Positions 1-4,784 of a DNA stretch of 5,270 nt are shown here, one piece after another. The notes under the pieces were generated by a model that worked only from the letters and a program-made list of their open reading frames with translations, made no database searches and had not been told where the DNA came from. The DNA comes from Candidatus Nomurabacteria bacterium. GTDB taxonomy: Bacteria > Patescibacteriota > Minisyncoccia > Phycocordibacterales > UBA9973. Positions within the stretch are counted from its first letter, which is position 1, and every line of letters begins with the position of its first letter. The stretch is from contig CALRBJ010000027.1 in NCBI GenBank assembly GCA_943354205.1, forward strand, positions 1-5,270. The letters run 5' to 3'. The translations under genes were made by a program, and so were the position numbers.

Positions 1-346
1 GCCTCGCGAAGCGCTCGAGCGTTCTATCGAAATCATGATCACCCAGCTCAAAGCTATTTTGGATTTCAAGTTTGATGTAGAAATTCCAGCTACTGAAAAG
101 GAATCTGCCGAAGAAGTTTCTGGCGCTGAAACCAAAGAAGAATCTACCGACGCCATGAAGACTCGTCTCGATACTCTAAACATCTCCACTCGCACTCTAA
201 ACGCCCTCACTGGCGCTGGTATCCGCACTGTCGGAGGTATCGCTCGCAAGAAAAAAGAAGACCTGCTTGAAATAGATGGCATGGGCGAGAAGGGAATCCA
301 AGAAATCAAGCGCGTGCTTGGAGAATTTGGCCTAAACCTCAAATAA
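1..346 (+). CDS. rpoA: RNA polymerase subunit alpha, C-terminal part (5' end outside window)
   Basis: This is the alpha subunit of RNA polymerase; only the end is present. The frame is open from base 2 (first residues PREALERSIEIM), so the visible protein is about 114 residues and the gene starts upstream of the window. The first part is the end of the N-terminal assembly domain. An acidic Glu/Lys/Ser-rich flexible linker follows, then the alpha-CTD, which binds UP elements and activators. In the CTD, STRTLNAL aligns with the E. coli segment carrying R265 and N268, and both are kept. The helix-hairpin-helix-like DGMGEKGIQEIK keeps the lysine equivalent to K298. The gene heads a conserved rpoA-rplQ-rplM-rpsI run, with 22 bases to rplQ. 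Identification is firm from the CTD and the neighbour. Confidence 0.96.
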   Translation, partial: PREALERSIEIMITQLKAILDFKFDVEIPATEKESAEEVSGAETKEESTDAMKTRLDTLNISTRTLNALTGAGIRTVGGIARKKKEDLLEIDGMGEKGIQEIKRVLGEFGLNLK

Positions 347-368
347 TTAATACAGTAATAAAACCATT

Positions 369-722
369 ATGCGACACGGAAATCACAATAGAAAATTTGG
401 ACGAGAAATTCAGCAAAGAGAAGCTCTTTTGAAGGGCTTGGTTCTAAACATTGTCGAAAAAGGCAAAATCAAAACCACTCTTGCGAAAGCAAAAGAGCTC
501 CGCCCGCACGCAGAAAAGTTTGTGACCCTCGCAAAGAAGCCGGGCCTCGCTTCTCGCCGTATTCTCCTCTCTCGTTTGTACAACAATGCGAAAGCGGTCG
601 GCATTCTGACCAAGGAAATCGCGCCGAAGTACAAAGACCGCGTCGGGGGCTACACTCGCATCACTAAATTGGGCGCGAGAAAGAGCGATGGCGCAGAAAT
701 GGCTATAATCGAATTTATATAA
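369..722 (+). CDS. rplQ: 50S ribosomal protein L17
   Basis: This is large-subunit ribosomal protein L17, which sits near the exit-tunnel side of the 50S. The protein has 117 residues, close to the usual core length. It opens with the family signature MRHGNHNRKFGREIQQREALL. The middle ...VEKGKIKTTLAKAKELRPHAEK and the end GGYTRITKLGARKSDGAEMA are characteristic L17 blocks. The ATG at 369 is fixed by that conserved N-terminus, although no Shine-Dalgarno sequence precedes it (the upstream sequence is TAATAAAACCATT). It follows rpoA, its classic partner, and lies 4 bases before rplM, so it is presumably co-transcribed and translationally coupled. Confidence 0.97.
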   Translation: MRHGNHNRKFGREIQQREALLKGLVLNIVEKGKIKTTLAKAKELRPHAEKFVTLAKKPGLASRRILLSRLYNNAKAVGILTKEIAPKYKDRVGGYTRITKLGARKSDGAEMAIIEFI

Positions 723-726
723 TTTT

Positions 727-1080
727 ATGAAACCAACCAACTACAAACTAAACGCAGAAGGAAAATCACTCGGACGCATCGCGGGCGAAGCAGCTGTACT
801 TCTCATGGGCAAAGAACGCGCTGACTTTGCAAAGAATACCGTTTCTGGAAATACCGTATCAGTGGAAAATGCTTCCAAAATAAAAATTTCTGAAAAGAAA
901 CTTTTGGAAAATACTCACGCTTCATACTCTGGGTATCCGGGTGGTTTGACCAAGCGTTCTTGGGGCAAGGTCGCCGAGACAAAGGGCTATGCCGAACTCC
1001 TCCGCCATGCTATAAAGGGCATGCTTCCGGTAAACAAGCTCCGCGCGCGAATGCTCAAGAATTTAACCATTACCGAATAA
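727..1080 (+). CDS. rplM: 50S ribosomal protein L13, short form
   Basis: This is ribosomal protein L13, an early 50S assembly protein that binds 23S rRNA. The conserved landmarks are the N-terminal LGRIAGEAAVLLMGK, the central NTVSVENASKIKISEKK, the loop SGYPGGLTKRSW, and the signature HAIKGMLPVNKLRARMLKNL. The product is 117 residues against about 142 in E. coli. It stops right after the GMLP...ML block and lacks the usual C-terminal tail containing HPHxAQ-like residues. The stop is clean and rpsI follows after 22 bases, so this looks like a lineage-specific short form rather than a frameshift. The start is 4 bases after rplQ with no Shine-Dalgarno sequence. A TATAAT-like string at 704-709 has no convincing -35 partner. 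Confidence 0.95.
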   Translation: MKPTNYKLNAEGKSLGRIAGEAAVLLMGKERADFAKNTVSGNTVSVENASKIKISEKKLLENTHASYSGYPGGLTKRSWGKVAETKGYAELLRHAIKGMLPVNKLRARMLKNLTITE

Positions 1081-1102
1081 CCAAAATAATTTATAGAAAC
1101 AT

Positions 1103-1507
1103 ATGGCTGAAAAAACTACAAAATATATAGAAAAGGTTGGACGCAGAAAGACATCTACTGCTCGTGTTCGCCTCACCCCAGCAGTGAAATCTTCTATGTT
1201 CATAAATGAGAAAGAGCTCAATGCGTATTTTCCTACTTCTGCTCTCCGCGCTATCGTCATGGACCCGATCGCTTCCAACCAAATCACCGACAAATTTGAA
1301 ATCACCGTCGTCGTTTCTGGTGGTGGTATCCACTCTCAAGCTGAAGCCATCCGCCACGGCCTCGCTCGTATTCTCGCTTCTACCGAGCCAGAATTAAAAG
1401 CCAAGATGAAGTCCGCCGGCTTCCTCAAGCGCGATCCTCGAGCCAAAGAGCGCCGCAAATTCGGTCTCAAAAAAGCCCGCAAGGCTCCACAATGGTCAAA
1501 ACGTTAA
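1103..1507 (+). CDS. rpsI: 30S ribosomal protein S9
   Basis: This is ribosomal protein S9, whose C-terminal tail reaches towards the P-site tRNA anticodon. The 134-residue product has the S9 opening VGRRKTSTARVRL, the motif VSGGGIHSQAEAIRHGLARIL, and the family's basic tail with FGLKKARKAPQWSKR ending in the functionally important SKR. The ATG at 1103 follows rplM by 22 AT-rich bases without a Shine-Dalgarno sequence. The pair rplM-rpsI is one of the most conserved ribosomal gene pairs. The gene closes the operon, and an intrinsic terminator hairpin lies just downstream. Confidence 0.97.
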   Translation: MAEKTTKYIEKVGRRKTSTARVRLTPAVKSSMFINEKELNAYFPTSALRAIVMDPIASNQITDKFEITVVVSGGGIHSQAEAIRHGLARILASTEPELKAKMKSAGFLKRDPRAKERRKFGLKKARKAPQWSKR

Positions 1508-1533
1508 TTACTTAAAATGGACAATACAAAACT

Positions 1534-1553
1534 TCCCCAAACGGGGATTTTTT
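1534..1553 (+). terminator. Rho-independent terminator after rpsI
   Basis: A short G+C-rich hairpin, TCCCC-AAAC-GGGGA, is followed at once by six T residues. It sits 26 bases past the rpsI stop and just before grpE. The stem is only 5 bp, but four of the pairs are G-C and the U-tract is good. It should end the rpoA-rplQ-rplM-rpsI transcript, at least in part, and separate it from grpE. Confidence 0.72.
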
Positions 1554-1558
1554 GTTAG

Positions 1559-1564
1559 TATAAA
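1559..1564 (+). promoter_or_regulatory. Possible -10 box for grpE
   Basis: TATAAA lies between the terminator and the grpE ATG at 1569, with only four bases between box and ATG. No convincing -35 is visible, because that position falls in the terminator stem. If real, the transcript would begin at or within a few bases of the start codon, which suggests a leaderless message. This is weak evidence on its own. Confidence 0.35.
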
Positions 1565-1568
1565 TTTT

Positions 1569-2114
1569 ATGCAAGACGAAGAAAAAGATGTGGAATTTAT
1601 AGAAGAAGATGGCGAGGGCAATACTGCCGACCCGGTCAAAAAACTGCGTGAAAAACTGGCGAAAGCTCTTGCCGAAAAGCAGGAATATTTGAACAATTGG
1701 CAGCGTGAGCGCGCCGATTTTATAAATTACAAAAAAGAAGAAATAGAGCGCTCGAAAAATTTAAAAAAGAATGCAGAAGAGAATGTCGTTCTAGATTTAC
1801 TGCCAGCACTCGATAGCTACGACATGGCTTTTGCAAACAAAGATGCTTGGGAAAAAGTAGATCAGAATTGGCGCACCGGCGTAGAGTATATCCACCAGCA
1901 AATTTTGAAAGCTATCGCCGAATATGGCGTAGAACCTATCCAAACAAAATTGGGGGATGCCTTTGATTCCAATCTCCACCAATCCATCGAAGTAGTGCCG
2001 ACCGATGATGCTTCTCTAGATCACACCGTCGCTTCCATCACCCAAGCTGGCTATCGTATCGGCGAGCGTATACTCCGCCCAGCCAGGGTTCGAGTGTTTG
2101 CAAAAAGTGCTTGA
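1569..2114 (+). CDS. grpE: GrpE, nucleotide exchange factor for DnaK
   Basis: GrpE releases ADP from the Hsp70 chaperone DnaK and thereby resets its substrate-binding cycle in the cytoplasm. The 181-residue product has the expected order. An acidic disordered N-terminus (EEKDVEFIEEDGEG) is followed by a long coiled-coil helix (about 22-75; KLREKLAKALAEKQEYLNNWQRERADFINYKK), which is the dimerisation stalk. The C-terminal beta-wing domain has AEYGVEPI, GDAFDSNLHQSIEVV, AGYRIGERILRPARVRV, the GrpE signature. The gene ends in TGA, showing that TGA is a stop in this organism. Its partner dnaK begins about 3 kb downstream instead of adjacent, with accessory genes between. Confidence 0.96.
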   Translation: MQDEEKDVEFIEEDGEGNTADPVKKLREKLAKALAEKQEYLNNWQRERADFINYKKEEIERSKNLKKNAEENVVLDLLPALDSYDMAFANKDAWEKVDQNWRTGVEYIHQQILKAIAEYGVEPIQTKLGDAFDSNLHQSIEVVPTDDASLDHTVASITQAGYRIGERILRPARVRVFAKSA

Positions 2115-2126
2115 TTTTAATTATTC

Positions 2127-2135
2127 TGATACAAT
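2127..2135 (+). promoter_or_regulatory. Extended -10 promoter for the gene at 2142
   Basis: TG-A-TACAAT is an extended -10 element matching TATAAT at five of six positions. It ends 6 bases before the ATG at 2142, so the predicted start of transcription coincides with the start codon (leaderless message). A TTGATT at 2111-2116 is too close (13 bases) to act as a normal -35, and extended -10 promoters need none. Confidence 0.5.
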
Positions 2136-2141
2136 ACAAAC

Positions 2142-2633
2142 ATGTCAAATATAATGGAAGAACCAAACAATATAGAAGATGTTTTGAGCGGAAAGACTGG
2201 AGGGTCGGAGATGCAAAATGATGCTCATGAAAGCAGGCATAATTTTCACGTTAGCCGTCTTTTCGGTAAAGAACAAATAGATACTTCAAAGATGTCTCAT
2301 ATCCAAAAACAAATTTTTGAACAAACTGGTTTGAATATAGAAAATGAAGCCGAAGCCGAGGCTTATATGGAGATGACTCGCCAAAATAAATTGGCCGAAT
2401 TAAAACAGCTTGAAGCGCTTTTGGTTCTTTCAGATGTCACAGATTTTAAAATATTAACTCAATACAATGTATTGATGGATCTATACAATCAGCAGTACGC
2501 AGGCGAGCATTTATACAGCTCTCCCCAAATAGCTCCTGGAGACAAGGATTCTGCGATGGAGTATTTGCATTTAAACAAAGAAAATATGGCCGAGAAAATG
2601 GAAGCTGTGGGAGAAGACACTTTTTCAGTTTAA
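2142..2633 (+). CDS. Hypothetical acidic protein downstream of grpE
   Basis: I do not recognise this 163-residue protein. Residues 1-45 look disordered and polar. Residues about 52-120 look helical: IQKQIFEQTGLNIENEAEAEAYMEMTR, then a Leu-rich stretch (KLAELKQLEALLVL) and a Tyr-rich segment (QYNVLMDLYNQQYAG). The tail is acidic and Met/Glu-rich. There is no signal peptide or membrane segment, so it is probably cytoplasmic. The start ATG 2142 is favoured by the extended -10 immediately upstream; an ATG at 2154 is the alternative. It begins 27 bases after grpE and ends 4 bases from the convergent gene on the other strand, with no clear terminator. Coding is supported by the long open frame and its position in line with grpE. 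It may be lineage-specific. Confidence 0.75.
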   Translation: MSNIMEEPNNIEDVLSGKTGGSEMQNDAHESRHNFHVSRLFGKEQIDTSKMSHIQKQIFEQTGLNIENEAEAEAYMEMTRQNKLAELKQLEALLVLSDVTDFKILTQYNVLMDLYNQQYAGEHLYSSPQIAPGDKDSAMEYLHLNKENMAEKMEAVGEDTFSV

Positions 2634-2637
2634 GAAC

Positions 2638-3159
2638 TTATCTAAAAGTTTTAACAAATTCTTTTTCTGATATTTCATCTATCGTATCAGTGACGATGAT
2701 TATCATTTCACTCGCCAATCCTAAATCTTTTTTTATATTTTCAAACAAGTGCTCAAAAGGGTAGGGGGAAATCCATGCCGAGTTTTTGAGGCACACAAAG
2801 CCAGCTTTTTTGAGGAGATAACGGAGCGATTCGCGTTCGGCTTTGCGAGCTTCGGGTAAATCCAAAAGTATTATTCTCCATTTGCCATCCCAAGTGGGGT
2901 TCAAGACCGCAGTATCATTTTCCAATTTCAAACTATGCGCCTTTTTCTTGCCTTCCTTTGTGAGGCGGGCATAGTCGCGCTGTCCCGAGCTATGGCTCTC
3001 TACCAACCCAGCCTCCTTTAGGCCCTTTAACGAGCGGGTAATGGCACTTTGTGAAGGACGGTCCTTCACAAACCCAATAATTTCATCAAAAGATACCGCA
3101 CTTCTATCTATGAGTAGTTTTAATATTTTTCCGTTATAATTTTGCCTTTTATTTTTCAT
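2638..3159 (-). CDS. Short PaaX-like protein: winged helix plus Cas2-fold domain
   Basis: This 173-residue putative DNA-binding regulator has two parts. Residues about 8-75 form a winged helix: helices IGK-like NGKILKLLIDRS, SFDEIIGF and SAITRSLKGLKEAGLVE, then a wing with QRDYARLTKEGKKKA. Residues about 90-165 match the PaaX middle domain, which has the ferredoxin fold of Cas2: WDGKWRIILLDLPE, LRYLLKKAGFVCLKNSAWISPYPFE, IIIVTDTID. D100 at the end of the first strand corresponds to the position of the Cas2 catalytic Asp. That does not prove nuclease activity, and there are no cas genes here. The PaaX C-terminal domain is absent. The repeat at 3051-3069 encodes residues 31-37 (VKDRPSQ), in the turn before the recognition helix. 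The start overlaps the RAYT stop by 11 bases, implying coupled translation. Confidence 0.82.
   Translation of the reverse strand: MKNKRQNYNGKILKLLIDRSAVSFDEIIGFVKDRPSQSAITRSLKGLKEAGLVESHSSGQRDYARLTKEGKKKAHSLKLENDTAVLNPTWDGKWRIILLDLPEARKAERESLRYLLKKAGFVCLKNSAWISPYPFEHLFENIKKDLGLASEMIIIVTDTIDEISEKEFVKTFR
3051..3069. repeat. Palindromic repeat copy 1 (inside the winged-helix gene)
   Basis: GTGAAGGACGGTCCTTCAC: two 9-base arms around a central G at 3060. Flanking TTT and AAA extend the perfect palindrome to 3048-3072. It is read on the minus strand as VKDRPSQ in the helix-turn-helix of the PaaX-like protein. As single-stranded DNA it could form an 8-bp hairpin with a 3-base loop. Confidence 0.95.
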
Positions 3160-3883
3160 TTTGTTCTTTTTGTGAAGGACCGTCCTTCACTCCGTCTTCC
3201 ACTAGATTTTTGTATGAAAGCCATTCTAGTATTTCGACCCATGCAGCTTTCTCATCAGGGAAGTACTCATAAAATAAATCTTCCGTAACTATTTTATTGT
3301 ATTTTCTTTCTATTCCAATATAGTTAGCCAGGCTTGAATATTCATATTTAATTAAAAAATCTTTTGCATTTTTAAAATTACTAATACCAACTTCTTTCCA
3401 TCTACTTTCGTCGTCTATTAGCTTGACTGCATTTAGGTGAATATAAGAAAATAAGTATTTTAGATAGTTATCATTATCGGCGTGTTTAGATTTAAATTTT
3501 CCTTCGAAAAGATTTCCTGTGCGATTATATTTTTTATTGAAATACATTGAATATCCAGTATTCACTTTCCGCATAAATGTCGTAATACCGCCCTCGGTAA
3601 TTTCTTTTACCAATAAATGAAAATGGTTTGGCATTAAAGTCCAGGCATTTATGGCCACAATTGGGTCTTTTCTTTTTATTTCGAATATCTCTGTGAAGGA
3701 CGGTCCTTCACCAGGTTTTACAAAGATCTTTTGCATATCAAGAGGCTCGTTTGTATTACAAAGATAGAGAAGTATCATAAATCTATGATAATCGTTTCTA
3801 TCTAGAAAAATGGGCCTTTTGTCGGTACCGCGGTTGTATAGATGGTAGTGCTCATTTATCGAAAATGTATGAGGTCTTTGCAT
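3149..3883 (-). CDS. REP-associated-type tyrosine transposase (RAYT, Y1/HUH family)
   Basis: This is a single-strand DNA transposase-like enzyme of the Y1_Tnp (IS200/REP-associated) family. It would cleave at hairpin repeats through a 5'-phosphotyrosine. The 244-residue product has the N-terminal RAYT opening YHLYNRGTDKRPIFLDRNDYHRF, the metal-binding HUH motif in LMPNHFHLLV (H87, H89), then FNKKYNRTGNLFEGKFKS and NYLKYLFSYIHLNAVK. By family spacing Y140 is the likeliest catalytic tyrosine, with Y143 and Y147 as alternatives. The C-terminal YEYSSLANYIG is also usual. Two palindromic repeats lie in frame: residues 58-64 and the tail at 232-238 (VKDGPSQ). A third lies 16 bases upstream of the ATG. 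No terminal IS200 ends are visible, so this looks domesticated rather than a complete IS. The frame is intact. Confidence 0.93.
   Translation of the reverse strand: MQRPHTFSINEHYHLYNRGTDKRPIFLDRNDYHRFMILLYLCNTNEPLDMQKIFVKPGEGPSFTEIFEIKRKDPIVAINAWTLMPNHFHLLVKEITEGGITTFMRKVNTGYSMYFNKKYNRTGNLFEGKFKSKHADNDNYLKYLFSYIHLNAVKLIDDESRWKEVGISNFKNAKDFLIKYEYSSLANYIGIERKYNKIVTEDLFYEYFPDEKAAWVEILEWLSYKNLVEDGVKDGPSQKEQNEK
3172..3190. repeat. Palindromic repeat copy 2 (3' end of RAYT gene)
   Basis: This copy has the same 9-base arms but a central C at 3181, so it lies in the opposite orientation to the other three. On the minus strand it is read as VKDGPSQ, residues 232-238 of the RAYT, just 6 residues before the end. 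It also lies 13 bases upstream of the ATG of the downstream PaaX-like gene, so it could affect that gene's translation through an mRNA hairpin. Confidence 0.95.
3693..3711. repeat. Palindromic repeat copy 3 (inside RAYT gene)
   Basis: Exact copy with central G at 3702. On the minus strand it is read in a different frame from copies 1 and 2, as GEGPSFT (RAYT residues 58-64). This segment joins the N-terminal helices to the strand leading into the HUH motif. Of the three possible frames, one contains an internal TGA; the two open ones are both used in this window. Confidence 0.95.
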
Positions 3884-3889
3884 GCTTTT

Positions 3890-3919
3890 ATTATATCAGT
3901 GAAGGACGGTCCTTCACAA
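3890..3919 (-). promoter_or_regulatory. Putative RAYT promoter overlapping the palindrome
   Basis: On the minus strand, TTGTGA (3919-3914, four of six -35 matches) and a perfect TATAAT (3895-3890) are separated by 18 bases. The -10 ends 6 bases from the RAYT ATG at 3883, predicting a nearly leaderless message. The -35 and most of the spacer are made of palindrome copy 4, so anything binding the repeat would block this promoter. Confidence 0.5.
3899..3917. repeat. Palindromic repeat copy 4 (upstream of RAYT)
   Basis: Exact copy with central G at 3908, and the only one of the four outside a coding region. It is followed by AA, as are copies 1 and 2 when oriented the same way. It lies between the divergent RAYT and the AT-rich gene cassette. 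With copy 2 it flanks the RAYT gene, the usual arrangement of REP sequences around their transposase. Confidence 0.95.
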
Positions 3920-3921
3920 GC

Positions 3922-3951
3922 TTGACACACCCATATCCTATCAAGTATATT
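3922..3951 (+). promoter_or_regulatory. Putative upstream promoter (P1) for the three-gene cassette
   Basis: A perfect -35 TTGACA (3922-3927) is followed after 18 bases by TATATT (3946-3951, five of six matches). It points to the genes starting at 4042. The -10 overlaps a CAAGTAT half-site (3942-3948). The start of transcription would be near 3958, directly before the inverted repeat at 3961-3988. Confidence 0.5.
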
Positions 3952-3960
3952 TGGATTAGA

Positions 3961-3988
3961 CAAGTATTCCGCGACCACGAAATACTTG
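3961..3988. repeat. Inverted repeat CAAGTATT...AATACTTG, candidate operator
   Basis: Perfect 8-base arms (3961-3968 and 3981-3988) are separated by 12 bases. A third half-site, CAAGTAT, lies at 3942-3948. The right arm overlaps the -35 of the downstream promoter, and the left extra site overlaps the -10 of the upstream one. This is the layout of an operator. As RNA it could alternatively fold into a weak hairpin in a leader from P1. Confidence 0.6.
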
Positions 3989-4013
3989 CAAAATAGTTTT
4001 CCACAGGTATAAT
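3986..4013 (+). promoter_or_regulatory. Putative downstream promoter (P2) for the three-gene cassette
   Basis: TTGCAA (3986-3991, four of six -35 matches) is followed after 16 bases by a perfect TATAAT (4008-4013). Transcription would start near 4020, about 20 bases before the ATG at 4042. Confidence 0.5.
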
Positions 4014-4041
4014 TAGAAAGTTATTGGTCTCAGATAAAATT

Positions 4042-4383
4042 ATGGACAAAGAAATAGCAAAATCATTAGCAAGATTGACCGCCTTAAAAGCAAATATACC
4101 CCAACATAATGTTGGAAAGAAGTACGCAGATGAGTTTAATTCGGTTGTGAATATCCTTGAAGAATTTTCAGGAGATAATTTAGTTGAGTTCAAATTTCCA
4201 GAATCTGAAATTAAACCAATAGTTGTTAGCTTTAACATGATATCTGGCTCTAAAAGCTACTCAGCTGAAAGTTTCTGTGATAGAGAATATTTACTAATGA
4301 AACTTGACGGCGTTCTTGGGTATTTCACACTCTCGTTACAACCAAATGAAATTAAAGAGCAAATAGGTTTTCATGTTGAGTAA
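4042..4383 (+). CDS. Hypothetical protein, first gene of AT-rich cassette
   Basis: I do not recognise this protein; it has 113 residues from the ATG at 4042. A TTG at 4024 would add six residues (MVSDKI), but ATG is preferred because it starts the plausible helix DKEIAKSLARLTALKANIP. A second helix, KKYADEFNSVVNILEEFSG, follows, then strands NLVEFKFPESEIKP, IVVSFNMI and YLLMKLDGVLGYFTLSL. This suggests a small alpha-then-beta cytoplasmic domain without signal or membrane segment. No catalytic motif is evident. It is preceded by two candidate promoters and an inverted repeat, and followed after 13 bases by the next gene. Its composition is much richer in A+T than the ribosomal genes, which fits acquired DNA. 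Confidence 0.75.
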   Translation: MDKEIAKSLARLTALKANIPQHNVGKKYADEFNSVVNILEEFSGDNLVEFKFPESEIKPIVVSFNMISGSKSYSAESFCDREYLLMKLDGVLGYFTLSLQPNEIKEQIGFHVE

Positions 4384-4396
4384 ATAATCAAAATCA

Positions 4397-4756
4397 ATGG
4401 ATCAAAATTATTACAAACAAAAAAGAATGAATGAGATCTGGTTAAATGAAGCTGAAACAAAACATGATTTTTCCAGAGGGGGTATATTTTGGAAAAAAAG
4501 TTATATGGAAAATATTCCGATAATATATCCTGTAAAAAAGATAGTTGTTGTAAGTTCGCTTGAGTATATAGTGACCAGACTAGGAATCTCTCCCAATAAT
4601 TTTAAAAAAATTCATGAATGGATTAAACAGGAGACAAAAAAATTGTTTGAAGAATATAAATTAAATCCTAATAATTTTCCAGGACATACAATCACGGGAG
4701 AATTTTTAACAGAGTCAGTTCTAGATATTAATTATTTTATAGAAAATGAGGCTTAA
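4397..4756 (+). CDS. Hypothetical protein, second gene of AT-rich cassette
   Basis: I do not recognise this 119-residue, Lys- and Asn-rich protein. The N-terminus (YYKQKRMNEIWLNEAETK) is helical and basic. A hydrophobic strand PVKKIVVVSSLEYIVTRLG is followed by helix NFKKIHEWIKQETKKLFEEY, then a probably unstructured PNNFPGHTITGEF and an acidic end. There is no membrane segment, signal peptide or obvious active site. It begins 13 bases after the previous stop and ends 28 bases before the next gene, so an operon is likely. With its neighbours it could form a toxin-antitoxin or defence-type pair, but nothing in the sequence shows that. Confidence 0.72.
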   Translation: MDQNYYKQKRMNEIWLNEAETKHDFSRGGIFWKKSYMENIPIIYPVKKIVVVSSLEYIVTRLGISPNNFKKIHEWIKQETKKLFEEYKLNPNNFPGHTITGEFLTESVLDINYFIENEA

Positions 4757-4784
4757 ATTTGTTACTTGAATTAAGATTAATTTT

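Noticed and set aside
410..1357. Minus-strand ORFs opposite rplQ, rplM and rpsI
   Set aside because: They are antisense to firmly identified ribosomal protein genes and have no recognisable domains.
2631..2680. Terminator between the convergent genes at 2633/2638
   Set aside because: Only a weak 5-bp AT-rich stem (AACTT/AAGTT) without a T-run could be drawn.
2638..3159. Cas2 nuclease
   Set aside because: The resemblance is to the Cas2-fold middle domain of PaaX. The N-terminal winged helix and lack of cas1 or an array argue for a regulator.
3051..3917. CRISPR array
   Set aside because: The four repeats are short palindromes with very unequal gaps (102, 502 and 187 bases), most lying in coding sequence, and no cas operon is present.
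3149..3917. Complete IS200/IS605 element
   Set aside because: Only the RAYT-type gene and palindromes are seen. There are no distinct left and right subterminal hairpin ends with guide sequences and no tnpB; RAYT family features fit better.
3891..4238. Minus-strand ORF upstream of the RAYT
   Set aside because: It lies antisense to the AT-rich gene at 4042 and across the divergent promoter region, with no family resemblance. Its apparent KDRPS motif is just palindrome copy 4 read as protein.
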